This document shows positions 37,161 through 48,197 of a DNA stretch of 64,000 nt, piece by piece. The DNA is from Nyssa sinensis (Eukaryota > Streptophyta > Magnoliopsida > Cornales > Nyssaceae), in NCBI GenBank assembly GCA_008638375.1, contig CM018033.1, positions 10,642,880 to 10,706,879 on the forward strand. Direction: 5' to 3'. The translations under genes were made by a program, and so were the position numbers. The notes below the pieces were generated by a model, which saw only the letters and a program-made list of their open reading frames with translations, was not told where the DNA came from and searched no databases. Numbering within the stretch: the first letter of the stretch is position 1; the number at the start of each line of letters is the position of its first letter.

Positions 37161-39837
37161 AATAAAACATTTACTTAAATTACATTTGATGTAAATAAGG
37201 TATAGACCAACAGTGTTATTTGGACAATAGAGTGCAGAGAAAAATTTTTATTCTGCCCATTTCAGATTGTTCGTCAACTAAGTCTAGTTTTCAATCGACT
37301 GATTCTCCCATTCAATCTACTGAAAGTGCGGAATTTTTGTGTTATTTAGCTTTTGTTAATTCCAGTCAACTAGGTCTTTCCATTCAATTGACTAGTCCTT
37401 CTATTTAGTCAATTGGTTCTCCCATTTAGTCGATTGAAAGTTTGAGATTTCTGTGTTATTTAGCTTTTGTTAATTCTAGTCGACTGGTCTTTCTATTCAG
37501 TTGACAAAATCATTCGTCCAATACCTGAACTTGCTATTTTTTGTGACTTTTCATTCCAGATATTTTTCTCATACCTTAAACATTTTTTTTCCTTTTCTTT
37601 TTCATTCATTTTACAATCCTATATCAAAGCATGCATTCTACAATTCATACACCCATATGCTCATTCAAGAATCAAGTTTTAAACATAAAATTTCATAAGA
37701 GTCCAAAAATAAGTCAAATCCCTTGTAGTGTTTACATTAGCATCAAGTTTCTAGTTTATATACAATTAACTATAAAATACACAGTCCATTCCAAAGGGAA
37801 ACATACATTCAAACAAGTTTCCAAAAGGGGTAATAATGTTTTAGTATACAAAAAGTGGATATCTTCCAAAAATAGAATGGTAGTGGTTCTTCAACTCGCG
37901 ACCGTTTCCTTCCCCACTCCTTCATCTAGTAGGAGTCAGTACAACAACCCCAGTAAGAGAAATCTAAATAGAGGTAAGAAAATGTGGTATCATATGTATG
38001 CTTGTGCATGTGTAGTGGCACACAAGTGTTCATGGAACATATGTATATAATAAGGAAATAGTTCAATAAGGAGTGATATTTTACATTCAACAGTTATAAT
38101 TTACCAATAAGGAAATACCAAGAAATTCCACCAAGTATAAACTAATTAATAGGGATTTCACATTTCATTTAAGTCATTTTGATTAATAAGTTTTCCCTCA
38201 TCAACTCTAAAGTCTCAATTCCAAGACTAATCGCCTAATCAGCCTCCGGTAAGCCTTGTGTGTTTTACGGGCTACTAACCCGATAGAGACATACGACCAC
38301 CCACGCGGGTTTATGGTTCGCAAGCCGATGAGAGAAACTATCCCAAACACAATTGAGATCCGAGTAAGCGAAATCTCACCACACTCAAGAGCACACAAAA
38401 AACATAATCCCATTTCAATCCCCTAAAATGTTTATTTCTTCCCCTTCTTCAATAACAACTAATTCAAGGCATTCCATTTATATTCATATCCACAATTTAT
38501 GTGTATTTCACTAACATAGACAATTCATTCACACAACTATGAACAAGCACCACTTTTCAACATAAATAACCATTTAGGAATTTTCATAAACACTTAGCAT
38601 GCAAGAGGTGTTTTCATGTGTATTGCATACAAACCCACATTGCAATTTCATCATGAAAACCTTTTCACATTTAACTGAGAGTTACACACATAATGAGATA
38701 GCATAAAAAGAAGAGGTTTCATGGAAAAAATACACCCATTACATCAATGTTCATGATTAGGGGTGCAAACCAGCCAAGTCGAGCCGAGTCTTTGATGTTT
38801 GAACTCAGCTCATGAAAAATACAGTGTGACTCGACTCGGCTCGAAACTCAACTCGAGCTTAAATGTGTGTTCGAACTCAACTCAGTCAATGGATCGTCAA
38901 GCTCAAGCTCGAACTCGACTCCGGCTCAGAAAAAATAAATGAGCCTCATTCGAGCTCGAACTCGAGTTACTCAATTTTTTTTGTGTTCAACTGATTAGAA
39001 ATTATGTCATTTTCACATAATAAAAAAAAATATAACTCACTGAATAAATCAACACAACTTTGAAATTTTAATATGATTTTTTTAAGAAGAAAAATCCATT
39101 GTATATGATACATGCAACATATGCCCTAAGATGATCAAATGGCTAACTTTATGATAAGAGATGAAATAATGCATGATAAATCTATCTACATAAGTTCTAT
39201 TCCTAGGTTTAGAAATCCTTACCTTGTTCCTTGAAGATTTTACAAACCTTTGTCTTGTCTTTGTTGATTTTCGTGAGATTCCTTCCAGCCCTAGTCTTCA
39301 AAAGTGAGAATAGAACACCCTTACATACACTCTAGCACTTGATGGTGTAAATTCCCTCTCCAACCCAAGGAAAATCCAATAAGATATAGAGAAAATGAGA
39401 AGAAACCCTAAACTCCCATTTTTTTTCCCAGCCGTGAATAAAGAAAGTGAGTTGTGTGTAGTGGGCTGGTCTTTATAAAGGCAAAAACCTGATCTTTGCC
39501 TATTTACAAGTTTACCCCTCCTTTACTATTTCCCTCATTTATTCAAAATGCTCATTTTGGTCTTTCCCATTTATCATAAAAATATATCATGATTATTATG
39601 ATATATATAAACCTATTTTAAATCTTAATATAGTTTTCTTTGGCTACGATATTTTTGTAGCCCCGGTATTGTGGCAAAATGATAGTTTTGCCCTTATTAG
39701 TATTTTAAGTGTCTAAACGGACTCGGAATGTTCTAAAAAAATCCCTAACCCAACATTTTAAATAATTAATTAAATATAATTAATTAAGATGAATTATTTA
39801 TTTCATTTAATATTACGTAAAAATACGGGTTGTTACA
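37161..39837 (-). repeat. 5'-side LTR of outer gypsy element X
   Basis: Partner of 4,811-7,022, collinear along its whole length. Differences are an extra stretch of AGTCGACT/AGTCAATTG-type near-palindromes at 37,370-37,500 and a 347-bp insertion at 38,758. On the minus strand it starts TGTAACAACCCGTATTTT at 39,837. Unexpectedly the next 17 bases outside also match the inside flank of the other LTR. Confidence 0.75.
38758..39104 (+). mobile_element. 347-bp insertion starting TAGGGGTGCAAA (hAT/MITE-like)
   Basis: Absent from the partner LTR, which reads straight through the site. It is flanked by ATGAT on both sides (38,753-38,757 and 39,105-39,109). It begins TAGGGGTGCAAACCAGCC and is rich in GAGCTCGAACTCGA and CTCGACTCGGCTCG words. 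That start and word content are common in small non-autonomous plant transposons. I see no matching terminal inverted repeat at the right end, so it is truncated or of another class. Confidence 0.6.
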
Positions 39838-40039
39838 AAGGGCCTAACCACCTCTCTTCTTGTTTTGTCGCTTTAGCTTTTAGACTAACTTTTCGCTACC
39901 CGATTTGACTCCAACAGAATATTTAACTTAAATATGGATAAATGAACATGTTTTTCATTTAACTACCTCACCTTAGAGTGGCTCAGAAATAGGGTCACTC
40001 ACCTCACCCCCAGGTCATCTTCAATTTCGGGGCGTGACA
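39838..40039 (-). repeat. LTR-terminus-like fragment
   Basis: On the minus strand it begins TGTCACGCCCCGAAATTG, a common plant gypsy LTR start, and runs into the LTR of element X through AGAGGTGGTTAGGCCC. Its relation to element X is unresolved. Confidence 0.4.
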
Positions 40040-40508
40040 ATCAAAATTCCATTGATGTTGGTCGTGGGATCGAGGTTATGTTGGGTACGATTGAAGAACA
40101 TAGGAAAAAATTCAACGATCTATTTGTTGATATCCATGGAATGCTTTTAGAATTCGGTCTTAAAGCCAACAAAAACTCTACAATCAACCACAATTGCACC
40201 AAAGGATTTGCACAAGGCCAACTTGTTGATAAACCCGTGCTACAAAGGTGTAATGGCTCATTAGAGAAACATACAATCTCTAATAAGATTCTATCGCCAA
40301 TCCTGGTATATAAATAGATTATTAGGGAGTTTGCTATACAAATGGCTAGTAAACACCAACTACCATCTTTCAATGAACTTCATGTCAAGGAAAATAGTGA
40401 AGATCTTCAATGTGTAACAATAACTCATATTGTGAAGAAAGTTGAAGAAGAAGAAGAAAGTTTATAATTAATTGATCATAACATGGGTCTAGTTGCACCA
40501 ATAGATTT
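40040..40508 (+). pseudogene. Unidentified coding-like sequence, 5' part (split by element V)
   Basis: I do not recognise the family. An open frame at 40,078-40,317 begins MLGTIEEHRKKFNDLFVDIH. After a stop the same frame gives MASKHQLPSFNELHVKENSE and an acidic KKVEEEEESL, another stop, then MGLVAPID up to the insertion point. The frame resumes without shift at 54,785. It could be a fragment of an old retroelement or of a host gene. Confidence 0.4.
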
Positions 40509-41020
40509 TGTCATACCTTAACCCGGGTTAGCACGTATACCGAGGTAGACCGAGTCGGGTAGTGTACTATCAGTTGTAACCCGAGCTGTTTAAGCTTTAT
40601 ATCATGATATCATATGTACTGTACGATTTTGGAATATGAATAGTGTTAGTTATACAGTCAGTGTTGGGCAATACCCGAGTAACCCAGAACTATGCCTCGT
40701 AATACGTGTACGCACATAAATCCATGCATGCATACGTATACCTATATGCGTAGCCCATTTAATATCAATGTATGTACGTGTAATCAGAAACTAGTGTATA
40801 CGCCTATATATAAGTATATATACATATATGTATAAATGATGTATTGTATATGTATATATACATAGTATTATATGTTATATGTATACAAGTATTTACATAC
40901 AAAGTACAAGAAAAATAAAAAGAAAGAAAGGGAAGTAGAGAAACAGCATGGCATATGTATGCAAGTGGGTGTGTGTGTGCTGCCAAGAGGTCGGCAAGTG
41001 GGTGTATGAGTGTGTGTTTG

Positions 41021-41055
<35 letters not shown>

Positions 41056-43859
41056 TACATATATATAACACAAAATACAAGCAAACATTAAATGAGAAGC
41101 AGGAAAAAAAGAAAGAAAACAGAAAGGAAGTTGGAAAAATGATGGGAAGAGAGAGGAAAGAGGGAAAACCAAGAGAGAAAAATAAGGGAAGTGACTAGGG
41201 CGGTGGAGTAATGTGTTTATATATATAAATATGGTGCGTGAGTTATTTGAGAGAGAATCAGAAAAGAAAAGAAACCAAAAGAAGCAAAGGAGGAAGTGGT
41301 GAGGAGATTCAGAAGGTAGATAGAGTAGAAACAGAAGAGGAAAAAAGGGGTACTGCCAATAGAACATTCAAAAAAAAAAGCTATGTGAATAGTTCTGTTT
41401 TAAATTGTAGAAGGGATGATAGTCAGATTTTATTGTTGGGTCTTATTGAGCATGAAATGAGGATTTGTTAGCAAGAAAAATCAATGAAAAAGGTTAAGAA
41501 ATAAGCGAGATAATCCCAGTTGCAAGTTAAGAAGATAAAAAATTGATTTTGTATTTTTATGCTTTAAACCTTGGTTGATCAATAAGGAACTAATCCCCTG
41601 TAGTGCAGAAAAGGATTAGTAAAAGAAAGAAGCGAAAACAACAAAGGAATATGCATGAAATTAGGAAATATTCAAGTTGGCTGGAGCCACGGTTCTTGGC
41701 CATTTCGTGAAGATCTAGTGGATTAAAATGAAAACTAAGATTGGAAATGGAATCTACATGAAAAATGGTAGAAAACTTGCATTTAAAAAGGTGTTGAAAT
41801 CAGTCGAAAAATAGTCACTGTCGCCGGAGGTGGCGACGAAAACCCAGTGTAGCCCTACCGAAAGTCGAGGAGACGATGAACAGTGTCTCCCCCGAAGCGG
41901 CACCGTTTGGTGCTCAAATAGACTTAAACTGCGTCGTTTCAAGTTCAGTCATTTTAAATTTAGCTTAAAATTGGACTGTTTGGTTACGGTCCTTAGAAAT
42001 TGAAATTGATGCGCTAAGCCTGGACGGGATAACCTATCCTCAAATTGGGCCCTTATCTGCTATTTGGGTCCCAACAGTTGAGAAAAAAAATGCGCATGGG
42101 CACAGCCTCTACGAGTCGAACGTGAGACCTTATGGAAAAGAAGCTAAGACCGAACCAATTGGACAAGCAAGCACGTGCTTCCTGTTGCGCCAAAATTAAT
42201 ATATATTATATAATTATAATATTAATTAATTTAATTAATTTAAAAATAGTAAAATGACCCGAAATTCAAATTAAATAAGTCATTAATGTATTTTTACTAT
42301 CTCGGACATTCTAAGACCAATGGTGAGGTCCGTGCTGCGAGACGGGGTCCCTAAAAATAAAAGACACGTAAAAGTACAAAATAACTATTTTGCCTTTTTT
42401 AGCACAGATATCCAAATTGAATTCTGCGAAAGCCTAAACTGACTTTCTTCGACATTCCGAATTCAATAGTAGAGTATATTTTCATAAAAGAAGAACAGTA
42501 TAACATAGAGGCATAAAATTTGATGAATAACATAATTCAAGTAACAATAGATTGGAACGTGTTTCATGATTTTAGGAACACAGGAAGGGCAAAGAAAAGG
42601 CAGTCTAGATCCTTCTAATTTACAGACAGTAAGAGGCAAGTAAAATCCAATCCCTACATGTGTTACTTTCCAAGCCAATGTCATTAGTTCCTTGTACATA
42701 TTGCTATTTCTATTCAATACATACCAGTATTTATTTAGCCACATTGATATTGCCCTATCATGTGGGAACCAGTTATTGATTTCTATATATATCTTGATCA
42801 TGATTGTACACTTGTGCATAGATTCCTTTTTGTACACTTGTACTTAGGGCCGCGAAGGGCCAAACAATTTTATTCTAAGTAGTCTAGTAACCATAGCCTC
42901 GAAAACTATTGTTACGTCAGATTTCCTAGAATCAGTTATGATTCCACTATTCCTCTTCGTGGAAGATAGCATGATTCTGATATATTATTAGTGCCGAATT
43001 TGTGCTCAGTCACATTTCCATTCTAATGCAATTTATGACCTTCGGGTCCAGGTTCCGAGTGGAACATCTACTACGTTGCTATGTGAGGCATAGGACGTAG
43101 AGTTATAGTGTACACAAAGCAGTATTCATACAGCCCGAGCAGATCTGAATACTAGCTCAAGGGAATTTCCGGGCCCCACCTAGTGCATCTCAGTTTTAAA
43201 TGATATCACTATCCTTATTGTTGATATTCATAGCTTGATCATGTTATATTGTTATTGAATGATCATAAGACTTTATAGTTTTCAGTTGAGTGCTTACATT
43301 TCAGTACTTGATATAGCTCATAACTGTAGCAGTATGACATGTTAGCATAGCAGATTCATTTCCTTACTATTTGACTTCTATCATCTGATATTGAGTATAT
43401 ATATTCATTGAATGGCTAGTAATCTTTTATACCCTTGTACACATAGAAAAGTAAATGACTACTTACTGAGTTTTCATAGCTCAGAACAGATACTACTTTT
43501 TGACTATTTTAGGCACAGAGATCGAGAACAGATAGTAAAGCCTGATAGCTAGAGGTGGACATTTCTTTTGAAGTTGTAGTGTAATACTTAGTACAGACAG
43601 TCTTGTAGCTCTCCCATGTTATCCACGTCTTGGGGATGAACAGTTGTATTAAGAAATTTTGTATTCCTCATTTTGAGAACATTATATATATCACATGCAG
43701 CTTTATTTATTTATTGTTTAAAGTCTTCCGCTATTTAGTTAGTTGCATGTTAGTAGCACTAATTGTGTAGCAAGTTGAGACAGTCTCAGGTTTGGCACCC
43801 AGAGTCGGGTCGGGGCTCTCAATTCGAGATCCGTAGAGGGTGGGTCTCGGGTCGTGAAA
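40509..43859 (+). repeat. 5' LTR of chromovirus V (3.35 kb)
   Basis: Partner of 51,432-54,784. It begins TGTCATACCTTAACCCGGG and ends GGGTCGTGAAA; the partner ends GACA, so the terminal CA is mutated here. It is recognisably the same family as the LTRs of W, in opposite orientation: both have AGTTGTAAC..GA.CT.TTTAAGCT and ATGTACTGTAC. It contains (TA)n and a (GT)n tract at 41,020-41,046. Comparison with the partner near the 3' end gives about 14 differences in 215 bases, 13 of them transitions. Confidence 0.9.
42095..42190 (-). ncRNA. tRNA-like module in the LTR of V
   Basis: On the minus strand, TTGTCCAATTGGTT (42,153-42,166) resembles an A-box and ACGTTCGACTCG (42,111-42,122) a B-box, with tRNA-like order and spacing. 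The partner LTR has the same module at about 53,030-53,125 with changes in both boxes. It lies next to the ATTAATTAATTTAATTAATTT stretch that also adjoins the modules in the solo LTR at 25,124-28,691. Confidence 0.35.
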
Positions 43860-43862
43860 GCT

Positions 43863-43874
43863 TGGTATCAGAGC
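43863..43874 (+). promoter_or_regulatory. Primer-binding site of chromovirus V
   Basis: TGGTATCAGAGC, a perfect match to the initiator-Met tRNA 3' end complement, three bases after the 5' LTR. Confidence 0.9.
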
Positions 43875-44016
43875 ATCCTAGGTGACACAGTGGTTCATAG
43901 GAGATAAACTAAGGTACTAATATTACAAATGTCTAAGTAAAGTCAGGTAGATAGAAACTAACATGTGATATTAGACTCTTCAAATATATGAAACTGACCT
44001 CTAACCATTTGTAGAA

Positions 44017-45208
44017 ATGGTGAACACTCGTACTACTACACCTATTACAAGATGCTAAAGCTAACATAGCACGGTTAGAGCGACTAGTAGAGAGGCTCAT
44101 TCAGAATGGGCCTCAGAACTAGGCATGTTCCAAGCACTCCAGCCCGACCAGAGTGACAGGAACCACCTGTGGTACATATAATGCGTCAGGAGAACGAGAG
44201 GGATCAGGCTTATCTTTATAAGCAATTTTTGGCATTACGACCCTCCACGTTCGACGGCACCAAAGGCCCCACTTCAGCTGAAGAGTGGAGGCTCGAGATG
44301 GAGAGGATCTTTGAGATCATAGATTGCATCGAGGTATAAAAGGTAGCCTTTACTACTTTCACTTTCAAAGGCATGGCTTATAAGTGGTGGCTACTAGAGA
44401 AGGCCAGAGAGCCTCAAATGACATGGGATCGATTCACTGTGATCTTCAACCAAAAGTACTTCCTCAGGGAAGTCAAAGATCAGAAAGTCACAGATTTCTT
44501 CGTCTCACAGCAAAGGAACTCGACGGTGGAGGAGTATGAGACCAAATTTACACAAGTTGGTTAGATTTGCTCCTGCCATCTTATAGGATGAGCATGAGAG
44601 AGCCCGCAAGTTTGAAGGTGGTCTGCGGTGGAACATCAGAGACAGGGTTAAAGCCCTGTAGTTAGCCACTTATGATAGAGTGGTGAGTACTGCAAAATCA
44701 TAAAGCAGAGTGGTGAGGAGTTTGCCAAGAGAAGGGCAAACCCAACATCGAGGCGAGGAGGGAATTAGACAACCCCGAGGCCATCAGGGAGTCAAAACTG
44801 AGGGATAGGACCTTCCTTCACTTGGCCAGGAAGTCAAATCAGCACCTAAGAATTCTGGACCCAGATCATTCAGGGGTCAATTCCACTAATGGGAGTGTAG
44901 TTCAGTGCCCCACCTACCACAGACGTCACAAGGGGCCGTGCCAGGCTAACTCCCGTGCTTGCTATTTATGTGGTCAGGAAGGGCATTTCAAGACCAATTG
45001 CCCCCAAGAGGACCCAGTCAGTTGGGAGTACAGCTAGTACTCCATCTACCTCAACAGCTACGACTGCAGCTAGAGCACAGCCCTGAGGTAGTGAACAGAG
45101 AGCTGAGCCGCAGAGCTTAGGGAGGGTTTTTGCACTAACACCTAGGAGACTACTTAGGCTACAACCTCAGTAGTCGCAGGTACTCTTCAGATTTGTTCAC
45201 AACATGCT
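44017..45208 (+). pseudogene. Chromovirus V gag
   Basis: Starts at 44,017 (MVNTRTTTPI), then shifts frame. The gag core at 44,350-44,560 reads KGMAYKWWLLEKAREPQMTW and VTDFFVSQQRNSTVEEYETK. Farther on are a zinc knuckle CYLCGQEGHFKTNC at 44,960-45,001 and a downstream basic region. Multiple stops occur (for example at 44,562 and in the ESPQV region). This copy keeps the gag core that W has lost. It lies about 140 bases from the primer-binding site. Confidence 0.82.
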
Positions 45209-47672
45209 AGAGTACTCTTTGACACTGGCTCCACACATTCATTCATATCACCAGTATTTGCTGCTAGATTGAACATAAAAACAGTACCCTTAGGTTATAT
45301 GTTAGCCATTTCTATGCCTTCAAGAGAGTCACTATGTAGAAACACTGTATATCGAGCTTGTAAGGTTCAGATCAGAGACTCACATTTATTAGCCGATCTA
45401 ATATCGTTAGACATTTATAGTTTTGATGTTATACTCGGTATGGACTGGTTGGCCACTGAATCATGTATCCTATAAATTGCGTAGCCAAGACAGTCAGTGT
45501 ACAAAGACCAGAATGTCCGAGCATCCAATTTGATGTGACGGGTGTAGCTACCCCACCCTATTTTGTATCTTCTATCCAAGCCAGACGTTTATTACGTAAG
45601 GGCTGCCATGGGTTCTTCTGTAGCGTTCTGGGCACTCGCTCATAACAACCATCCTTAGATCAGATTCCCACTATTAGAGAGTTTCCCGAGGTCTTTTTAG
45701 ATGACTTTCCAGGAATCCCTATGGATAGAGAGATAGAGTTTACTATTGATGTAAAGCTAGGTACCTCCCTGATATCCAAGAATCCTTACCGTATGGCATC
45801 TATAGAACTGAAGGAGCTGAAGCTTTAGTTACAGGATCTGCTAGAGAAGGGATTCATCAGACCTAGTTCTTCACCGTGGGGTGCCCCGGTGTTGTTTGTG
45901 AAGAAGAATGATAGGACCATGCAGTTATATGTTGACTACCGTGAGCTGAATAAGGTCACCATCAAGAACCGATACCCTCTGCCAAGGGTAGATGATCTCT
46001 TCGACCAGTTGAAGGGAGCATAGGTCTGCTCTAAGATCGATTTGAGGTCTAGGTACCATCAGTTAAAGGTACGACCTAGCAGATATTGAGAAGACGACTT
46101 TCAAAACCCGCTATGGCCACTTTGAGTTCCTAGTGATGCCGTTTGGGGTCACTAATGCCCCTGTTGCATTCATGGATCTGATGAACAAGGGTTTTCAATC
46201 CACATCTGGATGACTTCATGATCGTGTTCATAGACGACATCTTGGTTTATTCCAAGAGTTAGGAGGAGCATGAGGTACATCTAGGGAAAGGTTTTCCTGA
46301 AGTTGAGGGAGCAAAAACTGTACGCTAAGCTGAAGAAGTGTGAGTTCTGGCCCCCTAGCATAGCATTTCTGGGGCATGTGATTAGCAAAGAGGGGATCTC
46401 TGTTAATTCTCAAAAGATTGAGGCAATCGTGGATTGGCCTCAGCCAACCAGTGTCACAGAAGTGCGAAGTTTTATGGGATTGGCTGGCTATTATAGAAGG
46501 TTTGTCAAAGACTTCTCGAAAATAGCTACGCCAATTACGCAGCTGACCAGGAAGGACGTTCCATTTATCTAGACAGAGGAGCGAGAAAAGAGCTTCCAAG
46601 AGCTCAAAAACTGATTAGTTACAGCTCCGATTCTGACAGTGCCAGATGGAATCGAGGGATTTGTCATCTATAGTGATGCCTCACTAAAGGGCTTGGGATG
46701 TGTCTTGATGTAGGGTGGAAGGGTAGTAGCATATGCTTCACGTCAGTTGAGGCCACATGAGAGAAACTACCTGACACGCGATCTTAGCTAGCAGCCATTG
46801 TCTTCGCCTTGAAGATATGGAGGCATTACTTATACAGAACCATGTGCGAGATTTTCACTGACCATAAGAGCCTAAAGTATCTGTTTACACAGAAAGAGCT
46901 CAACATGAGATAGCGCCGGTGGTTAGAGTTGATAAAAGACTACGAGCTCAGCATTCAGTACCACCCAGGAAAGGCGAACGTGGTAGCTGATGCTCTCAGT
47001 AGGAAGTCATTAGGGAGCTTGGCTTTCCTGTTGACCACTCAGACTAGAGATACTGAGAGACTTGGAGGATATGGAGATAGAGGTTGTTCTGCCTAGTTCT
47101 GAGGTATTGTGTGCCAACGTCACAGTCAGTTTATCGATTGTGGACAGGATCAGAGAGCAGCATGCTCAGGATGAGAAGTTGACTAAGCTTTGTCAAGAGG
47201 CTAAGTCAGGCATAGACTCCGAGTTTTCAGTGAGAGATAAGATGTTATGCTACTAGGGCAAGATCTGTGTACCCAATGTGCCAGAGCTGAGGAAGGATAT
47301 CCTTCATGAGGCACACAGCTCGAGATTTGCCTTGCATCCAGGGAGCACCAAGATGTATCACAACGTTAGAAGCACATATTGGTGGTCTGGGATGAAACGT
47401 AACATAACTGAGTACATAGCACGATGTGCCAAGTGCCAGCAGATCAAGGTAGAGCATCAGAAGCCTAGAGGACTTCTACAGTCTTTACCTATTCCCGAGT
47501 GGAAGTGGAAACATATTATAATGGACTTCATGTCAGGGTTGCCAAGGACATCGAAAGGGAGTGATTCTATCTGGGTCATTGTTGATAAATTGACCAAGGC
47601 AGCTCATTTCCTAGCAATGAGATGACACAGACCTTGAAGAGACTAAAATAGTTGTACATCAGAGAGATAGTC
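45209..47672 (+). pseudogene. Chromovirus V protease-RT-RNase H-integrase (first part)
   Basis: Protease at 45,209-45,475 contains VLFDTGSTHSF and FDVILGMDWLATES. The RT entry segment near 45,680 has the FPEVFLDDFPG type. RT palm near 45,905 reads [20 protein letters not shown]; the catalytic FIDD is at 46,227-46,238. The connection/RNase H segment at 46,303-46,700 includes [33 protein letters not shown] and [13 protein letters not shown]. The integrase zinc finger at 47,278-47,460 has IARCAKCQQIKVEHQKPRG. The integrase core starts with IMDFMSGLPRTSKGSDSIWV. A solo LTR cuts the integrase after YIREIV. Stops and frameshifts are frequent. Confidence 0.87.
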
Positions 47673-48142
47673 TGTAGAGATCTGAAAAAAATGAGGAAAA
47701 TTTTTTTGTTTTGCTGGTAGGGCATTGTTCCTTGCACGGTTTGCCGGTAGGACATGTCTCATGCACAGTTTTGTCAGGTAAAGCATTTTCATGCATTGTT
47801 TTCACCGTATGACATGTTTAGAGGAATATTTGAAGTGTGTCATAGAATAGAAATATGCTTAGAATATTATGAGGTAACCTCTGTTCGAAATTGAGCCAAA
47901 ACTGGAAACCATTTCAAAATTGGACAAAAAGGGCATTCGGGTGGCCCGGGTGGAAAGGGATGATCCCGACCTCAAACGAAAATATTTTCTTCTGAGAATT
48001 TTCATTTAAAATAATTTTATGAATATTGGATAAAATTGAATCTCAAATTGAAGTGTTTAGGAATGAGTTGTAGGGTAACTGGGGTTTCCGGGCTCATTAA
48101 GGGCAAAATGGTCATTTGCCCTTGCCCCCTTTGACCCCTCAC

Positions 48143-48151
48143 TATAAATAG
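48143..48151 (+). promoter_or_regulatory. TATA box of the solo LTR
   Basis: TATAAATAG in a GC-moderate context, 470 bases into the LTR. Transcription would start about 30 bases on, inside or next to the 48,164-48,197 hairpin. Orientation fits the LTR. Confidence 0.6.
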
Positions 48152-48163
48152 CAGCCTCAGTGA

Positions 48164-48197
48164 GCTGGAGATACATAAATCATTCTGTATCTCCAGC
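48164..48197 (+). repeat. 11-bp perfect inverted repeat
   Basis: GCTGGAGATAC and its exact complement GTATCTCCAGC, separated by 12 bases. It lies about 13 bases after the TATA box, so it would form a stem near the 5' end of any LTR transcript. Confidence 0.8.

Noticed and set aside
40804..41367. 187-codon minus-strand frame in the LTR of V, with a similar one at 51,798-52,301
   Set aside because: Both are antisense to the LTR, cover (GT)n and A-rich tracts, and differ by indels between the LTRs. Conservation is explained by LTR origin.
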